64,000 bases of DNA from Nocardia macrotermitis. GTDB lineage: Bacteria; Actinomycetota; Actinomycetes; Mycobacteriales; Mycobacteriaceae. This document shows positions 50,511-58,909 of this stretch, piece by piece; positions within the stretch are counted from its first letter, which is position 1; each line of letters opens with the position of its first letter. The notes under the pieces are model-generated. The model saw only the letters and a list, made by a program, of their open reading frames with translations. It was not told the origin of the DNA and did no database searches. Location of the stretch: NCBI RefSeq assembly GCF_009604405.1, contig NZ_WEGK01000010.1:248001-312000 (forward strand). The letters run 5' to 3'. The position numbers were made by a program, and so were the translations under genes.

Positions 50511-52049
50511 ATGCGCAGTGATAACCCCATGAGCCAGGTGATCATCGCGGGGGCCGGGCCCACGGGCCTGACCCTGGCCGCCGAACTGCGTCGAGGGGGG
50601 ATCGACGTGCTGCTGCTCGAGCAGCGTTCCCATCGCAGTGTGGACGGATCTCGCGCCGCCGGAATGCAGCCCCGCACGCTCGAGATGCTCGACCAACGCG
50701 GTATCGCGGACCGCTTCCTCGCCGAAGGCCCACCGGCACCGGACCTGAGCAGCTTCGCCGGAATCACTGTCGACTACTCGGCATTGCCGAGTCGATTTCC
50801 CTACCTGCTCAACATCTTCCAGGCCGACGCCGAACGGCTCCTCGAGGACGTCGCCGCCGAACTGGGCGCGCCGGTGCGGTGGTCCACGGTGGTGACCGGG
50901 GTGGAGCAGGATGCCACCGGCGTGGACGTCGCCGTCGATGGCCCAGCGGGGCCCGCGACACTGCGAGGCAGCTACCTCGTGGCCTGCGACGGCGGACGCA
51001 GCACCATTCGCAAGCTCACCGGAGTCGCATTCCCCGGCACAGATGCCACGACGGTGTCGCTGACCGGCGATGTCGAACTCGACGACCCGCCGCCGCGGCG
51101 ATTGTTCCTGGACCGCCGTGAGCTGGGCACGATCAGCGCGATGCAGTTCCGGCCCGGCTGGTTTCGTGTACAGACCTCCGAATCCGAACGCCGCGCGGCT
51201 CCCGACGCTCCCGTGACTATCGAGGAACTGCGAGCATCGGCGCGGCGGGTGGCGGGAACCGACTTCGGGATGCACAGCCCGCGGTGGCTCTCGCATTTCA
51301 ACGATGCCACCCGGCAGGTCGAGCGCTATCGGATCGGGCGGGTGCTCCTGGCAGGGGACGCCGCGCACATCCATTTCCCATATGGCGGGCAGGGCATGAA
51401 CATGGGTATGCAGGACGCCTTCAACCTCGGCTGGAAGCTCGCCGCCGTGCTACGCGGCGAGGCCGCCGCCGCGCTGCTCGACACCTACCACGAGGAACGG
51501 CATGCGGTCGGCGCCGCAACCCTGAAGCTGACCCGAGCCCAATCGGTGTTGCTCGGGCCCGGCGAGCCGGTCTCCGAGTTGCACGCCGTCTTCACCCGGC
51601 TCATCGGTATGAACGAGGTCAACGCCTACCTTGCCGCAACGCTGTCGGGCCTCGACATCCGATACTCCGGCACCGGCACACACCCGCTGCTGGGCCGCCG
51701 CGTCCCCGATGCCGAGATCGACACCGGCAGCGAGACGGCCACGATCCATCGGCTCATGCGCTCGGCAAAGCCTGTGCTGCTGCACCTTTCGGGTGAAGCA
51801 ACGTTTGCCGACGCTGTCGCCGGATGGACGGAGCGAATCACCATTGTCACCGCCACCACCACCGCGCCGTGGGCACTGGCCGATGGCAGTACCGTCGCCG
51901 CGCCCTCGGCGGTGCTCATCCGGCCCGATGGCTATATCGCCTGGGTCAGCGAAGGTGCACCGGACCTGGAAGCCTTGCGCGAGGCTCTCACCATCTGGTG
52001 CGGAGTAGCCGATCGAACGGGTCAACTTCCTTCCCTATCGAGGCAGTAA
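50511..52049 (+). CDS. FAD-dependent aromatic monooxygenase (Rox/PgaE/OxyS-like)
   Basis: A 512-residue class A flavoprotein. The FAD/ADP motif is IIAGAGPTGLTLAAELRRGG, the DG motif is VACDGGRSTIRK and the GD motif is RVLLAGDAAHIHFP. The C-terminal about 120 residues form the thioredoxin-like domain (ITIVTATTTAPWALADGS; VLIRPDGYIAWV) seen in polyketide hydroxylases and rifampicin monooxygenase. ATG 50511 has GAGGAG seven bases upstream; GTG 50493 is a less likely start. Paired with a true-TetR-like repressor, it may inactivate an aromatic antibiotic. A tailoring or catabolic role is equally possible. Confidence 0.9.
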   Translation: MRSDNPMSQVIIAGAGPTGLTLAAELRRGGIDVLLLEQRSHRSVDGSRAAGMQPRTLEMLDQRGIADRFLAEGPPAPDLSSFAGITVDYSALPSRFPYLLNIFQADAERLLEDVAAELGAPVRWSTVVTGVEQDATGVDVAVDGPAGPATLRGSYLVACDGGRSTIRKLTGVAFPGTDATTVSLTGDVELDDPPPRRLFLDRRELGTISAMQFRPGWFRVQTSESERRAAPDAPVTIEELRASARRVAGTDFGMHSPRWLSHFNDATRQVERYRIGRVLLAGDAAHIHFPYGGQGMNMGMQDAFNLGWKLAAVLRGEAAAALLDTYHEERHAVGAATLKLTRAQSVLLGPGEPVSELHAVFTRLIGMNEVNAYLAATLSGLDIRYSGTGTHPLLGRRVPDAEIDTGSETATIHRLMRSAKPVLLHLSGEATFADAVAGWTERITIVTATTTAPWALADGSTVAAPSAVLIRPDGYIAWVSEGAPDLEALREALTIWCGVADRTGQLPSLSRQ

Positions 52050-52158
52050 CGGCAAACCCAACCTCAATCTCTGGTCAGGTGCCCCGACTTGCGACCTGCA
52101 TGCCGAGGCACTGACGGGGGCGACGAGTGACGTGACGGCGGCCATCGCCACCGGTTGG

Positions 52159-53364
52159 TCATGCGGGGGTGAGCGCCAGGTTCAGGTGCGCGAGGCGGCG
52201 CACGATCAGGCTGGGGACGTAGGCGGGTTCGGGGCCGCTCAGCGCGATGGTGGTGGTGGCTTCGAGCAGTGCGCGCACGGCCTGGGTGGTTTCTTTGCGG
52301 GCGAGGTGGGCACCGAGGCAGAAGTGGATGCCGCGCCCGAAGCTGTGATGCAGTTTCGGCTGGGCACGGTCGAGGTCGACCCGCTCAGGGTCCTCGAAGA
52401 TGCGCGGGTCGCGGTTGGAGGCGCCCCACATCAGCATCAGTCGTGCACCGGATTCGAGTTTGATTCCGGCCAGCCGGGTGGGGGCGGTGGTGACGCGAAA
52501 ATGGCCGCGGAACGGGCTCTCGACGCGCACGGCTTCCTCGACCAGCGCGGCGATCCGGTCGGGCTCGGCGCGCAGCGTGGCTTGCAGGTGCTCATCGCGA
52601 GCCAGCAGCCGTACCGCGGTGCCGAGCAGGCTCGTGGTCGATTCCGCGCCCGCGGTGACCAGTTGCACCAGCAGCATCGCGCCCTGATCACGGGTCAGGG
52701 TTCCCGAGGTGACCGCCGCGGCGACACTGCCCAGCACCCCGGTGTCCGCGCCCGGGCGGGCCTGGTCGAGGCGTTCGCCCAGGTACTGGGCGAATTCGAG
52801 CACCGAGAGCGCGGCCTTCCCGGCGCGTTCGGGACTGGCGACGCCGGACACCAGATCGATCGCCGCGTCCGACCACGCGGTGAGCCGCGCATGGTCGGCG
52901 CGCGGGAGCCCGATCAACTCACCGATCACCCGCACCGGCACCCGGTGGGCGACCGCGGCCATCCAGTCACCGCCGCCGGAAGCGACGAGCCCGGTCACCG
53001 CCGGGGCGACCGCGGCGTCGATCAGCTCGGTCGTCTCGGCGACCGCACGCGGGCTGAACCGCGACATCACCAGAGCCCGCTGCGCGGTGTGCGCGGGCGG
53101 ATCCGCGGTCGCCAGCACATCCACCCCGGCCCCGGCCTGGGCCACCGACACCGTCGCGGACCCCGACACCGCCGACAACACCGCGACCAGATTGCTCGAA
53201 TAGGTCTGCGGGTCGGCCAGCACGGTGCGGATCGCATCGAACCCGAGCACCACATACATCTGCTGATCAGCCAGATAATGCACGTCCCCGGCACCACGCA
53301 GCCGCTCGAACAGCGGATACGGGTCCTGCAACGCCTCGGCAGAGAACACATCGGCAGTGGTCAT
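52159..53364 (-). CDS. cytochrome P450
   Basis: A 401-residue P450. Heme motif FGRGIHFCLG with Cys349, I-helix TAGAESTTS (acid Glu241 followed by Ser/Thr), ExxR as EAVR near 277. ATG 53364 gives the standard actinobacterial length, and AAGGAC lies upstream. It is divergent from a TetR gene through a 30-bp palindrome. No ferredoxin is adjacent. Substrate unknown. Confidence 0.92.
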   Translation of the reverse strand: MTTADVFSAEALQDPYPLFERLRGAGDVHYLADQQMYVVLGFDAIRTVLADPQTYSSNLVAVLSAVSGSATVSVAQAGAGVDVLATADPPAHTAQRALVMSRFSPRAVAETTELIDAAVAPAVTGLVASGGGDWMAAVAHRVPVRVIGELIGLPRADHARLTAWSDAAIDLVSGVASPERAGKAALSVLEFAQYLGERLDQARPGADTGVLGSVAAAVTSGTLTRDQGAMLLVQLVTAGAESTTSLLGTAVRLLARDEHLQATLRAEPDRIAALVEEAVRVESPFRGHFRVTTAPTRLAGIKLESGARLMLMWGASNRDPRIFEDPERVDLDRAQPKLHHSFGRGIHFCLGAHLARKETTQAVRALLEATTTIALSGPEPAYVPSLIVRRLAHLNLALTPA

Positions 53365-53382
53365 CGGCGACACCGTCCTTTC

Positions 53383-53412
53383 ACACGTTGTATAACGTGT
53401 TATACAACGTGT
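53383..53412. promoter_or_regulatory. 30-bp palindromic TetR operator of the P450
   Basis: ACACGTTGTATAAC, two bases (GT), then GTTATACAACGTGT: perfect 14-base arms. It lies 19 bp upstream of the P450 start and 25 bp upstream of the TetR start. Confidence 0.88.
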
Positions 53413-53437
53413 TCTCGTTTTGCGGTACCCTTCACCG

Positions 53438-54073
53438 GTGATCGATGACACTGCTTCCCTGCTGCGCGAGTCCCGTGACTCGTTGCGGGTGGTCCGCGAG
53501 TTCGGTCCCGCCGAACGCGCGCGCCGCGCCGAGATCGCCGCGGTCGCCCGCGCGCTGGCCTCCCGGCACGGCTACAAGGGCGTCACGATCCGCGAGGTCG
53601 CCGCCCAGGCCGGCACCACCCCGGTCACCGTCTACCGCTATTTCAGCTCCAAGGACGGCCTGATCCAGCACCTCATGGCCGACTGGGCCCTGGACACCCT
53701 CGACCGCCTCACCCGGCTACCGGCCGACCCCGCCGCCGAACCCGCCGACCGGATCGCCACCGCGTTCTCCCAATTCATCGACTGGGCCGCCGAAGACCGT
53801 AACCTGCTGCAAGCCGGAATGAACTCCGTGCACTCCGGCGACGGACCCGGAATCAGGGTATGGCGGCCACTGTTCACCGAACTGGTCCGCGCCGCCCTCG
53901 CCGACCCCGACTGGACCGACGACCACGACCAGGCCCTGATCCTCGGCCACGTCCTGACCACCTGCCTGCTCGACCTGACCACCAACCCCGCCAACATCAC
54001 CGACATCCGCCACACCATCACCCGCGCAGCACAACTACTCTTCACCACCCCCGATCCGCAGCATCAGCCCTAG
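53438..54073 (+). CDS. TetR-family repressor of the P450
   Basis: A 211-residue TetR protein (GTG 53438; a TTG 18 bases earlier is possible). Helix-turn-helix VTIREVAAQAGTTPVTVYRYFSSKDGLIQHLMADW. It starts 25 bp from a perfect 30-bp palindrome and is divergent from a P450, so it is almost certainly an autoregulated repressor of that gene. Confidence 0.9.
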   Translation: MIDDTASLLRESRDSLRVVREFGPAERARRAEIAAVARALASRHGYKGVTIREVAAQAGTTPVTVYRYFSSKDGLIQHLMADWALDTLDRLTRLPADPAAEPADRIATAFSQFIDWAAEDRNLLQAGMNSVHSGDGPGIRVWRPLFTELVRAALADPDWTDDHDQALILGHVLTTCLLDLTTNPANITDIRHTITRAAQLLFTTPDPQHQP

Positions 54074-54101
54074 GCAGCACCAGGCGGGGCTCTCGGCCGG
54101 T

Positions 54102-54133
54102 CTGGTGAGCTGACGGCCCGGTCAGCTCACCAG
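54102..54133. terminator. bidirectional hairpin terminator
   Basis: CTGGTGAGCTGAC (54102-54114) and GTCAGCTCACCAG (54121-54133) form a perfect 13-bp stem with a six-base loop, between the convergent TetR and amidohydrolase genes. There is no T-run, as is common in actinomycetes. Confidence 0.8.
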
Positions 54134-54156
54134 GTCCCGGCGGATGGGACGTCCGG

Positions 54157-55191
54157 CTACTCCCCGCCCAGCCGGAAGAGGTGTTCAGCGTTGAGATGGG
54201 TGATCTGCTCCCGCTCGCCGGGCGTGATGTCGAGTTCGTCGAGAAACTCCCGTGTGCCCTCGAGCCGCAGGAACGGGTAGTCGGTCGACCAGATCAGTCG
54301 GTCGAGTCCCACCACCGTGCGGATGAAGTCGAAGTGCGGTCGGTGGAACATCCCGCTGGGGGTGACCCAGACGTTCGAGCGGTAGATCTCGGTGATCGTC
54401 CGTGACAGCCCGGTATCACCCGGCGAGAGGACGTCATCGAGGCGGCTGAGGTAGAAGGGGACCATCTCACCCCAGTGGCCACTGATGACCTGCAGGCCGG
54501 GAAGGTGCTCGAAGACTCCGGCGAGGATGAGCCGCAGTACGTGGATGCCTGCCTCGTGGTGCCAGCCCCACGCGCCCAGGGAGAGTTCGGCGGTCACTTT
54601 CTCGTTGAAGCCCGCATAGTAGGCCTGCTGGACCTGCGGGACCGGATGGAACGGGTGCACATACAGCGGAACCCGCAGCGCGGCAATCCTTTCCAGGATC
54701 GGTCGGTACACCGGATCGTCCAGGAACCCGGCGCCGGGGCGCCCCAGGATCAGGACTCCGCGCAGGCCCAGTTCGGTGACGGCACGGTCGACCTCCGCCA
54801 CGGCCGCGGCGGGTAGCTGCCACGGCAGCGCCGCCAGCCCTTGGAGCCGATCGGGGTGGGCGGCCACGGCGGTCGCGAGCCGGTCGTTGGCCGACCGGCA
54901 CAGGGCGATCGCCTCGTCCTGGGGGACCAGTTGGATCGGGCTGGTCCAGGAGACGATCTGCATGTCGATGCCGTGCTCGTCCATCCGGCGGATGCGGTCG
55001 GGACCCAGGTCGTTCCCGAGACGGAGCGCTTGCGCGATATCGACCGCGGGCCGCCGGCCCGGGCCTGGCGGTACCGGGGAGGAGCTGGAACTCTGCGTAC
55101 GCATGTACGGCGCTTCCCGAGCCAGGACCGGACCGGCCGCCGCGGCGATCGACTGGTCGATCGCATGTTCTTCGATACAGATCAGTGTCAT
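54157..55191 (-). CDS. amidohydrolase-2 family protein (decarboxylase-like)
   Basis: A 344-residue TIM-barrel protein of the Amidohydro_2 family (gamma-resorcylate/ACMS decarboxylase-like). Metal-site candidates: IEEHA at the N-terminus (Glu rather than the HxH first motif), VHPFHP near 178, SGHWGE near 238, and STDYPF near 305. The N-terminal Glu suits decarboxylases rather than hydrolases. It overlaps the NmrA-like gene by ATGA, so the pair is co-translated. A hydroxybenzoate-type substrate is possible. Confidence 0.88.
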   Translation of the reverse strand: MTLICIEEHAIDQSIAAAAGPVLAREAPYMRTQSSSSSPVPPGPGRRPAVDIAQALRLGNDLGPDRIRRMDEHGIDMQIVSWTSPIQLVPQDEAIALCRSANDRLATAVAAHPDRLQGLAALPWQLPAAAVAEVDRAVTELGLRGVLILGRPGAGFLDDPVYRPILERIAALRVPLYVHPFHPVPQVQQAYYAGFNEKVTAELSLGAWGWHHEAGIHVLRLILAGVFEHLPGLQVISGHWGEMVPFYLSRLDDVLSPGDTGLSRTITEIYRSNVWVTPSGMFHRPHFDFIRTVVGLDRLIWSTDYPFLRLEGTREFLDELDITPGEREQITHLNAEHLFRLGGE

Positions 55192-56063
55192 TCGGTCACC
55201 GCCCGCTCGAGGGTTTCTTCGGCGAATTCACGGAACGTGGTGGGCGTGGTGTTCTCGGTGGTGCGCGGTACGGCGTTGTTGATGCCGCGTTCGCCGGCGA
55301 GGTCCATGTCCATGGCGGATCGGGCCATCGCCGCGGAGAGTCCGCGGTCGATGAGGAACTGTTCGACCGCGGCGCGGTCGCCGACCCGGTAACCGATCGG
55401 CATACCGAGAACCTCGGTGAGGATGTCGGCGATATCGCGGTGCGAGAGGTCCTCGCCACCGAGGACATCGACCGTGTCCTGCCCGCTCCAGGTGCGGTCG
55501 AGCAGATACCGGGCCGCGAGCGCCGCGATGTCCTTCGTCGCGATCCACGGCATCGCGAAATCGGCCGGTAGCGTCCCGGTGATGACCCCGGTCCCGATCG
55601 TGGCCGACTGCCGGAGAATGTTGTCCATGAAGGTGGGCAACGCGAGGGCACGCACATGCGCCCCGGTACTGCGGAACAGATCCTCCATCGCATGCGAGGC
55701 CGACACGTGCCCGGCATAGATCTGCGATCCGCGCCCGAGCGCGGAAACGATCACGACACGGGGCACCGAATGGCGCACCACCGCGTCCGCGCCCGGGATC
55801 GAGGCGGTGACGTACGCCTCGTAGGGACTGCTCGCCGTCGCGGCCGCCGGCATCAGCCAGAACAGTGCGTCGGCCCCCTGGAGGGCGCGGTCCACGATGT
55901 CGGGATCGCGGTGTGACCCGGTGACGATCTCGGCTCGGTCGCGCACTTCGGCGGGCAGCTTGCCGGGATCCCGGACGATGAGGCGGATCGGCTCGTCCCG
56001 CCTCAGCAGCGTTGCCACGAGTTTGCTGCCGATCTGCCCGGTCGGGGCGGTTATCACGATCAT
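55188..56063 (-). CDS. NmrA-like NAD(P)-binding protein
   Basis: A 291-residue atypical SDR: MIVITAPTGQIGSKLVATLL (Rossmann motif GxxGxxG), RLIVRDPGKLP, GADALFWLMP and a C-terminal helical part with the VLGGEDLSHRDIADIL motif. The family includes quinone- and sensor-type proteins (QorB/NmrA). The catalytic Tyr-x3-Lys is not evident, so it may be a redox sensor or a quinone oxidoreductase. It is first in a two-gene unit with the amidohydrolase and divergent from a TetR. Confidence 0.88.
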   Translation of the reverse strand: MIVITAPTGQIGSKLVATLLRRDEPIRLIVRDPGKLPAEVRDRAEIVTGSHRDPDIVDRALQGADALFWLMPAAATASSPYEAYVTASIPGADAVVRHSVPRVVIVSALGRGSQIYAGHVSASHAMEDLFRSTGAHVRALALPTFMDNILRQSATIGTGVITGTLPADFAMPWIATKDIAALAARYLLDRTWSGQDTVDVLGGEDLSHRDIADILTEVLGMPIGYRVGDRAAVEQFLIDRGLSAAMARSAMDMDLAGERGINNAVPRTTENTTPTTFREFAEETLERAVTE

Positions 56064-56096
56064 GGATGATGACTCCGATCAACAGAGAGAAACAGA

Positions 56097-56109
56097 AGTA
56101 GACTCTACT
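56097..56109. promoter_or_regulatory. TetR operator candidate
   Basis: AGTAGACTCTACT is a perfect palindrome about an odd centre base. It lies in the 70-bp gap between the divergent NmrA-like and TetR genes, with flanking CAG/CTG partly extending the symmetry. Confidence 0.6.
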
Positions 56110-56133
56110 GTACCGTTTACTTGGAGGGATGTC

Positions 56134-56757
56134 ATGGCCCGACGCGGAGAAGCGCTACGCGAGCACATCCTCGACACGGCAAAGCTCGCATTCCTGGAGA
56201 CCGGTTTCGAACGAACCTCGATGGACGCGATCGCGGCACGCGCGGAAACCTCGAAACGTTCGCTGTACGCACACTTCCCGACCAAGGACGCGTTGTTCGT
56301 CGCCGTCGTCGAGCGCATCCGCACCCTGTTCGACGAACGGATCGGTGTGCCCGCGGACTACGCCGAGCAACCGTCGGAGGCGATCGTGCGGTACTGCGGG
56401 CGCTTCGTGCAGCTGTTGTGCTGGTCCTCGGTCGGGCGCATGGCCCGCCTCGGCATCGGCGAGGCCGAACGTCTTCCGGACCTGGCGGCCGGACTCTACG
56501 AGGTCCTGTTCGATATCACGACCGGCAATCTCGCCGCGTATCTGGTGACAGCGTCGGGGCTGGCGGACCAGCAGGCCCAGAACGCGGCAAACGATCTGAT
56601 CGGCCTCGCGATCCACCCGACGTTGCCCCGGCTACTGTTCGGAGTCGATCCACTCACCGAGAAGACGCCGGAGCGGACCAGCCTGGCGACCGACGTCGAT
56701 CTCGACAGAATCCGGCGACTCGTCCACCTCGTCATCCCCACCGATGACAGACCATGA
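56134..56757 (+). CDS. TetR-family regulator divergent from NmrA-like gene
   Basis: A 207-residue TetR protein with helix-turn-helix MDAIAARAETSKRSLYAHFPTKDALFVAVVERI. ATG 56134 is preceded by TTGGAGGG. It is divergent from the NmrA-like/amidohydrolase pair and convergent with the carotenoid oxygenase. Likely repressor of the pair. Confidence 0.9.
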   Translation: MARRGEALREHILDTAKLAFLETGFERTSMDAIAARAETSKRSLYAHFPTKDALFVAVVERIRTLFDERIGVPADYAEQPSEAIVRYCGRFVQLLCWSSVGRMARLGIGEAERLPDLAAGLYEVLFDITTGNLAAYLVTASGLADQQAQNAANDLIGLAIHPTLPRLLFGVDPLTEKTPERTSLATDVDLDRIRRLVHLVIPTDDRP

Positions 56758-56785
56758 CGCCACAACGAACGACCGGTGTTCGAGT

Positions 56786-58144
56786 TCAGTCGGCGATCCA
56801 GCTTCCGTGGAAGCCGAGCGGCACACGGGCGGGCAGGTGGACGGTGGCGATGGGGTCGCCGGTGAAGTCCTGCGCGGAGAGGATCACCAGGTCGGCCGCG
56901 CCCCGCTCGGGGTTGTTGACGTAGGAGAGCACGTAGCCGTCGTCCTCCGCCTCGCCGGCGGCGATGAAGACCGGCTCGCCGACGAACGACTCGCGCCCCA
57001 TCCGTCGCGTCTCGTGCGTACCGCGCTCCAGATCGTGCTTGATCAAGGTGTTGTCGAACGCTTCGTCGGGCAGGTCCTCGGGCTCCTCGCTGGGGTGGAA
57101 GACCTCGTCCATGTCGAGTGTGGCGGCGGTGTAGCCGTAGCGGTACGGCAGGCCGGTGCGGCGCTCGTCGATGCGCGGGAACTCCTGCGACCGGTCGTCC
57201 AGCCGGGTGTCCGTCACGCGTCCGGTGCGTACGTTGATACGCCAGCGGTCGAGCGTGGGCGCGCCTCCGCGGGTCAGCTGGGCGTCCACGAACCGCTTGG
57301 GGTAGCGCACGACGTCCACGACCACCTCGTCGCCATCGTCGTAGGCGTTGAGGGTGTGGAACACCCAGCTCGGCTCCACCTCGAACCAGCACACGTCGCC
57401 GGTCGTGCGGGACAGGAGGCCGAGCCGCGGGGTGTGCGCCTCGTTCCACGCGTACGGCAGCTGCACCCCGCTCTGGGCGTGCGGCAGGCTGATCGTCACC
57501 GGCAGGTCATAGATCACCACATACCGCTCGGTGAGAGCGAAGTCGTGGACCATCGGCCCGTCGGGGACCGGGATCTTCGTGACCTGCTTCACCACACCCG
57601 TGGGGTCCATGACGATGTGCTGGTGGTGGTCCCAGCCGAAGAAGTTCGCCACCGCGTGCAGGTCGCCGTTCGCGGGGTCGAAGTGGGTGTGGCCGGTGAA
57701 CCCACCGGACAGTCCGCCGCCGAAGTCACACGAGCCGATCGTCTCGAGCTCGTAGCTCAGCTCGTACGGCAGCGCTCCGCCTTCCTGCGTCGCGAATGTG
57801 CGCCCGGCCAGCCCGATCACATGCGTGTTGGGGGCGAGGTCCATGCCGGCGTGCACCGGCCCTGAACGTGGTTCCTCGCCGAGCTGCCGCGCCACGTCGG
57901 CGCTGCGCACCCACCGGTTGCGATACCACTCGGCGCGGCCGTCGCGCAGCCGCAGGCCGTGCACCATCCCCTCACTGGTGAGCAGGTGGCCGGCGCGCGG
58001 GTCGTCGAGGCTGAGCGGGTTGGGGCCGTTACGCAGGAAGCGGCCGTTCAGCTCGGCCGGGATACGGCCGGTGACCTCCAGGTCGAAGGCCGTGATCTCC
58101 TCGGTCGCGGGGGTGAAGCCGCCGATGAATGGTGTTGTACTCAT
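56786..58144 (-). CDS. carotenoid cleavage oxygenase (RPE65 family)
   Basis: A 452-residue seven-bladed-propeller non-heme iron oxygenase. The four iron ligands are visible: His152 (GHTHFDP), His200 (VHDFAL), His263 (VFHTLN) and His446 (GFHGSW). N-terminal GRFLRNGPNP and DGEGM-like TSEGMVHG motifs are family marks. Such enzymes cleave conjugated double bonds of carotenoids or stilbene-like compounds. ATG 58144 has AAGAGGAAA upstream. It is the last gene of a four-gene minus-strand unit with a nitroreductase, an unknown protein and an EAR propeller. No carotenoid synthesis gene is adjacent. Confidence 0.92.
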   Translation of the reverse strand: MSTTPFIGGFTPATEEITAFDLEVTGRIPAELNGRFLRNGPNPLSLDDPRAGHLLTSEGMVHGLRLRDGRAEWYRNRWVRSADVARQLGEEPRSGPVHAGMDLAPNTHVIGLAGRTFATQEGGALPYELSYELETIGSCDFGGGLSGGFTGHTHFDPANGDLHAVANFFGWDHHQHIVMDPTGVVKQVTKIPVPDGPMVHDFALTERYVVIYDLPVTISLPHAQSGVQLPYAWNEAHTPRLGLLSRTTGDVCWFEVEPSWVFHTLNAYDDGDEVVVDVVRYPKRFVDAQLTRGGAPTLDRWRINVRTGRVTDTRLDDRSQEFPRIDERRTGLPYRYGYTAATLDMDEVFHPSEEPEDLPDEAFDNTLIKHDLERGTHETRRMGRESFVGEPVFIAAGEAEDDGYVLSYVNNPERGAADLVILSAQDFTGDPIATVHLPARVPLGFHGSWIAD

Positions 58145-58182
58145 GGGAATTTCCTCTTGTCTCTTGTCGAACGGTCGCAGGA

Positions 58183-58803
58183 TCAGACGGTCGTGAAGAC
58201 GTCGTCATATCGAAGGCGAGGCAGACGTGGATAGCCGGGCGAGCCCTGGACCGGCATGCCCACATTCACCACGGCCACCGCCTGAAACTTGCCGCCAGGA
58301 AAGAAGTCCCCGTCGAGAGCCTGGTGATCGAACCTGGTGACGGGCGCCGCAGCGAGGCCGGCCGCGCGAACGCCGATGATGAAGTAGGCGAGCTGGATGT
58401 GGGCGTTCATGAGCGCGGACGCGATGCGGACCTCCGGCTCGGCCTCGGCATAGATCTGCTCGGCCTCGGGCAGCACCGGGAAGGTCTCGGAAAACCTGAG
58501 GTGGAAGTTCAGGTCGGCAGCGAGAACGACCGATAACGGCGCTGCCCGGGTCTCGGCCTTGTTGTTCTCGTCCACCACGTGCTCGACCAGCCGCCCGCGT
58601 GCCGTTTCCGACCGAACGAGGACGGCGCGCAGCGGCTGCTGGTTCATCGCGGTCGGGCCGTGCTTGATCAGGTCGTGGATGGCACGCATCCGGGCGTCCG
58701 ACACCGGCACGTCCTGGAAGTCCGTGACGGTACGGGCTTCGCGAAAGAGCATGTCCTGCGCGTCCTCGGCGAGCATCAGCTCAGCCGAATCTGGTTGTGT
58801 CAC
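58183..58803 (-). CDS. nitroreductase family protein (RutE/HadB-like)
   Basis: A 206-residue FMN-dependent nitroreductase-fold protein: AIHDLIKHGPTAMNQQPLRAVLVRS near the N-terminus (the FMN-binding motif), and AGLAAAPVTRFDHQAL with a C-terminal GYPRLPRL segment, as in RutE/malonic semialdehyde reductase-like proteins. GTG 58803 has AGGAG six bases upstream. It lies 39 bp upstream of the carotenoid oxygenase gene on the same strand. It probably reduces an aldehyde, enone or quinone; a carotenoid-derived aldehyde would suit the operon (inference). Confidence 0.88.
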   Translation of the reverse strand: MTQPDSAELMLAEDAQDMLFREARTVTDFQDVPVSDARMRAIHDLIKHGPTAMNQQPLRAVLVRSETARGRLVEHVVDENNKAETRAAPLSVVLAADLNFHLRFSETFPVLPEAEQIYAEAEPEVRIASALMNAHIQLAYFIIGVRAAGLAAAPVTRFDHQALDGDFFPGGKFQAVAVVNVGMPVQGSPGYPRLPRLRYDDVFTTV

Positions 58804-58909
58804 TGTTCACTCCTGAGGTACTGCTGCGAATTGGAAAAAGATCTCCACGACCGGAACAGGCGGCGAGCAGGGCCGCCGGCCGCTGTTTCTCGCGCCGCGC
58901 GGGCAAGCC

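Noticed and set aside
50511..52049. TetX tetracycline monooxygenase
   Set aside because: The thioredoxin-like C-terminal domain and greater length place it nearer polyketide/rifampicin hydroxylases; only the regulator and operator look tet-like.
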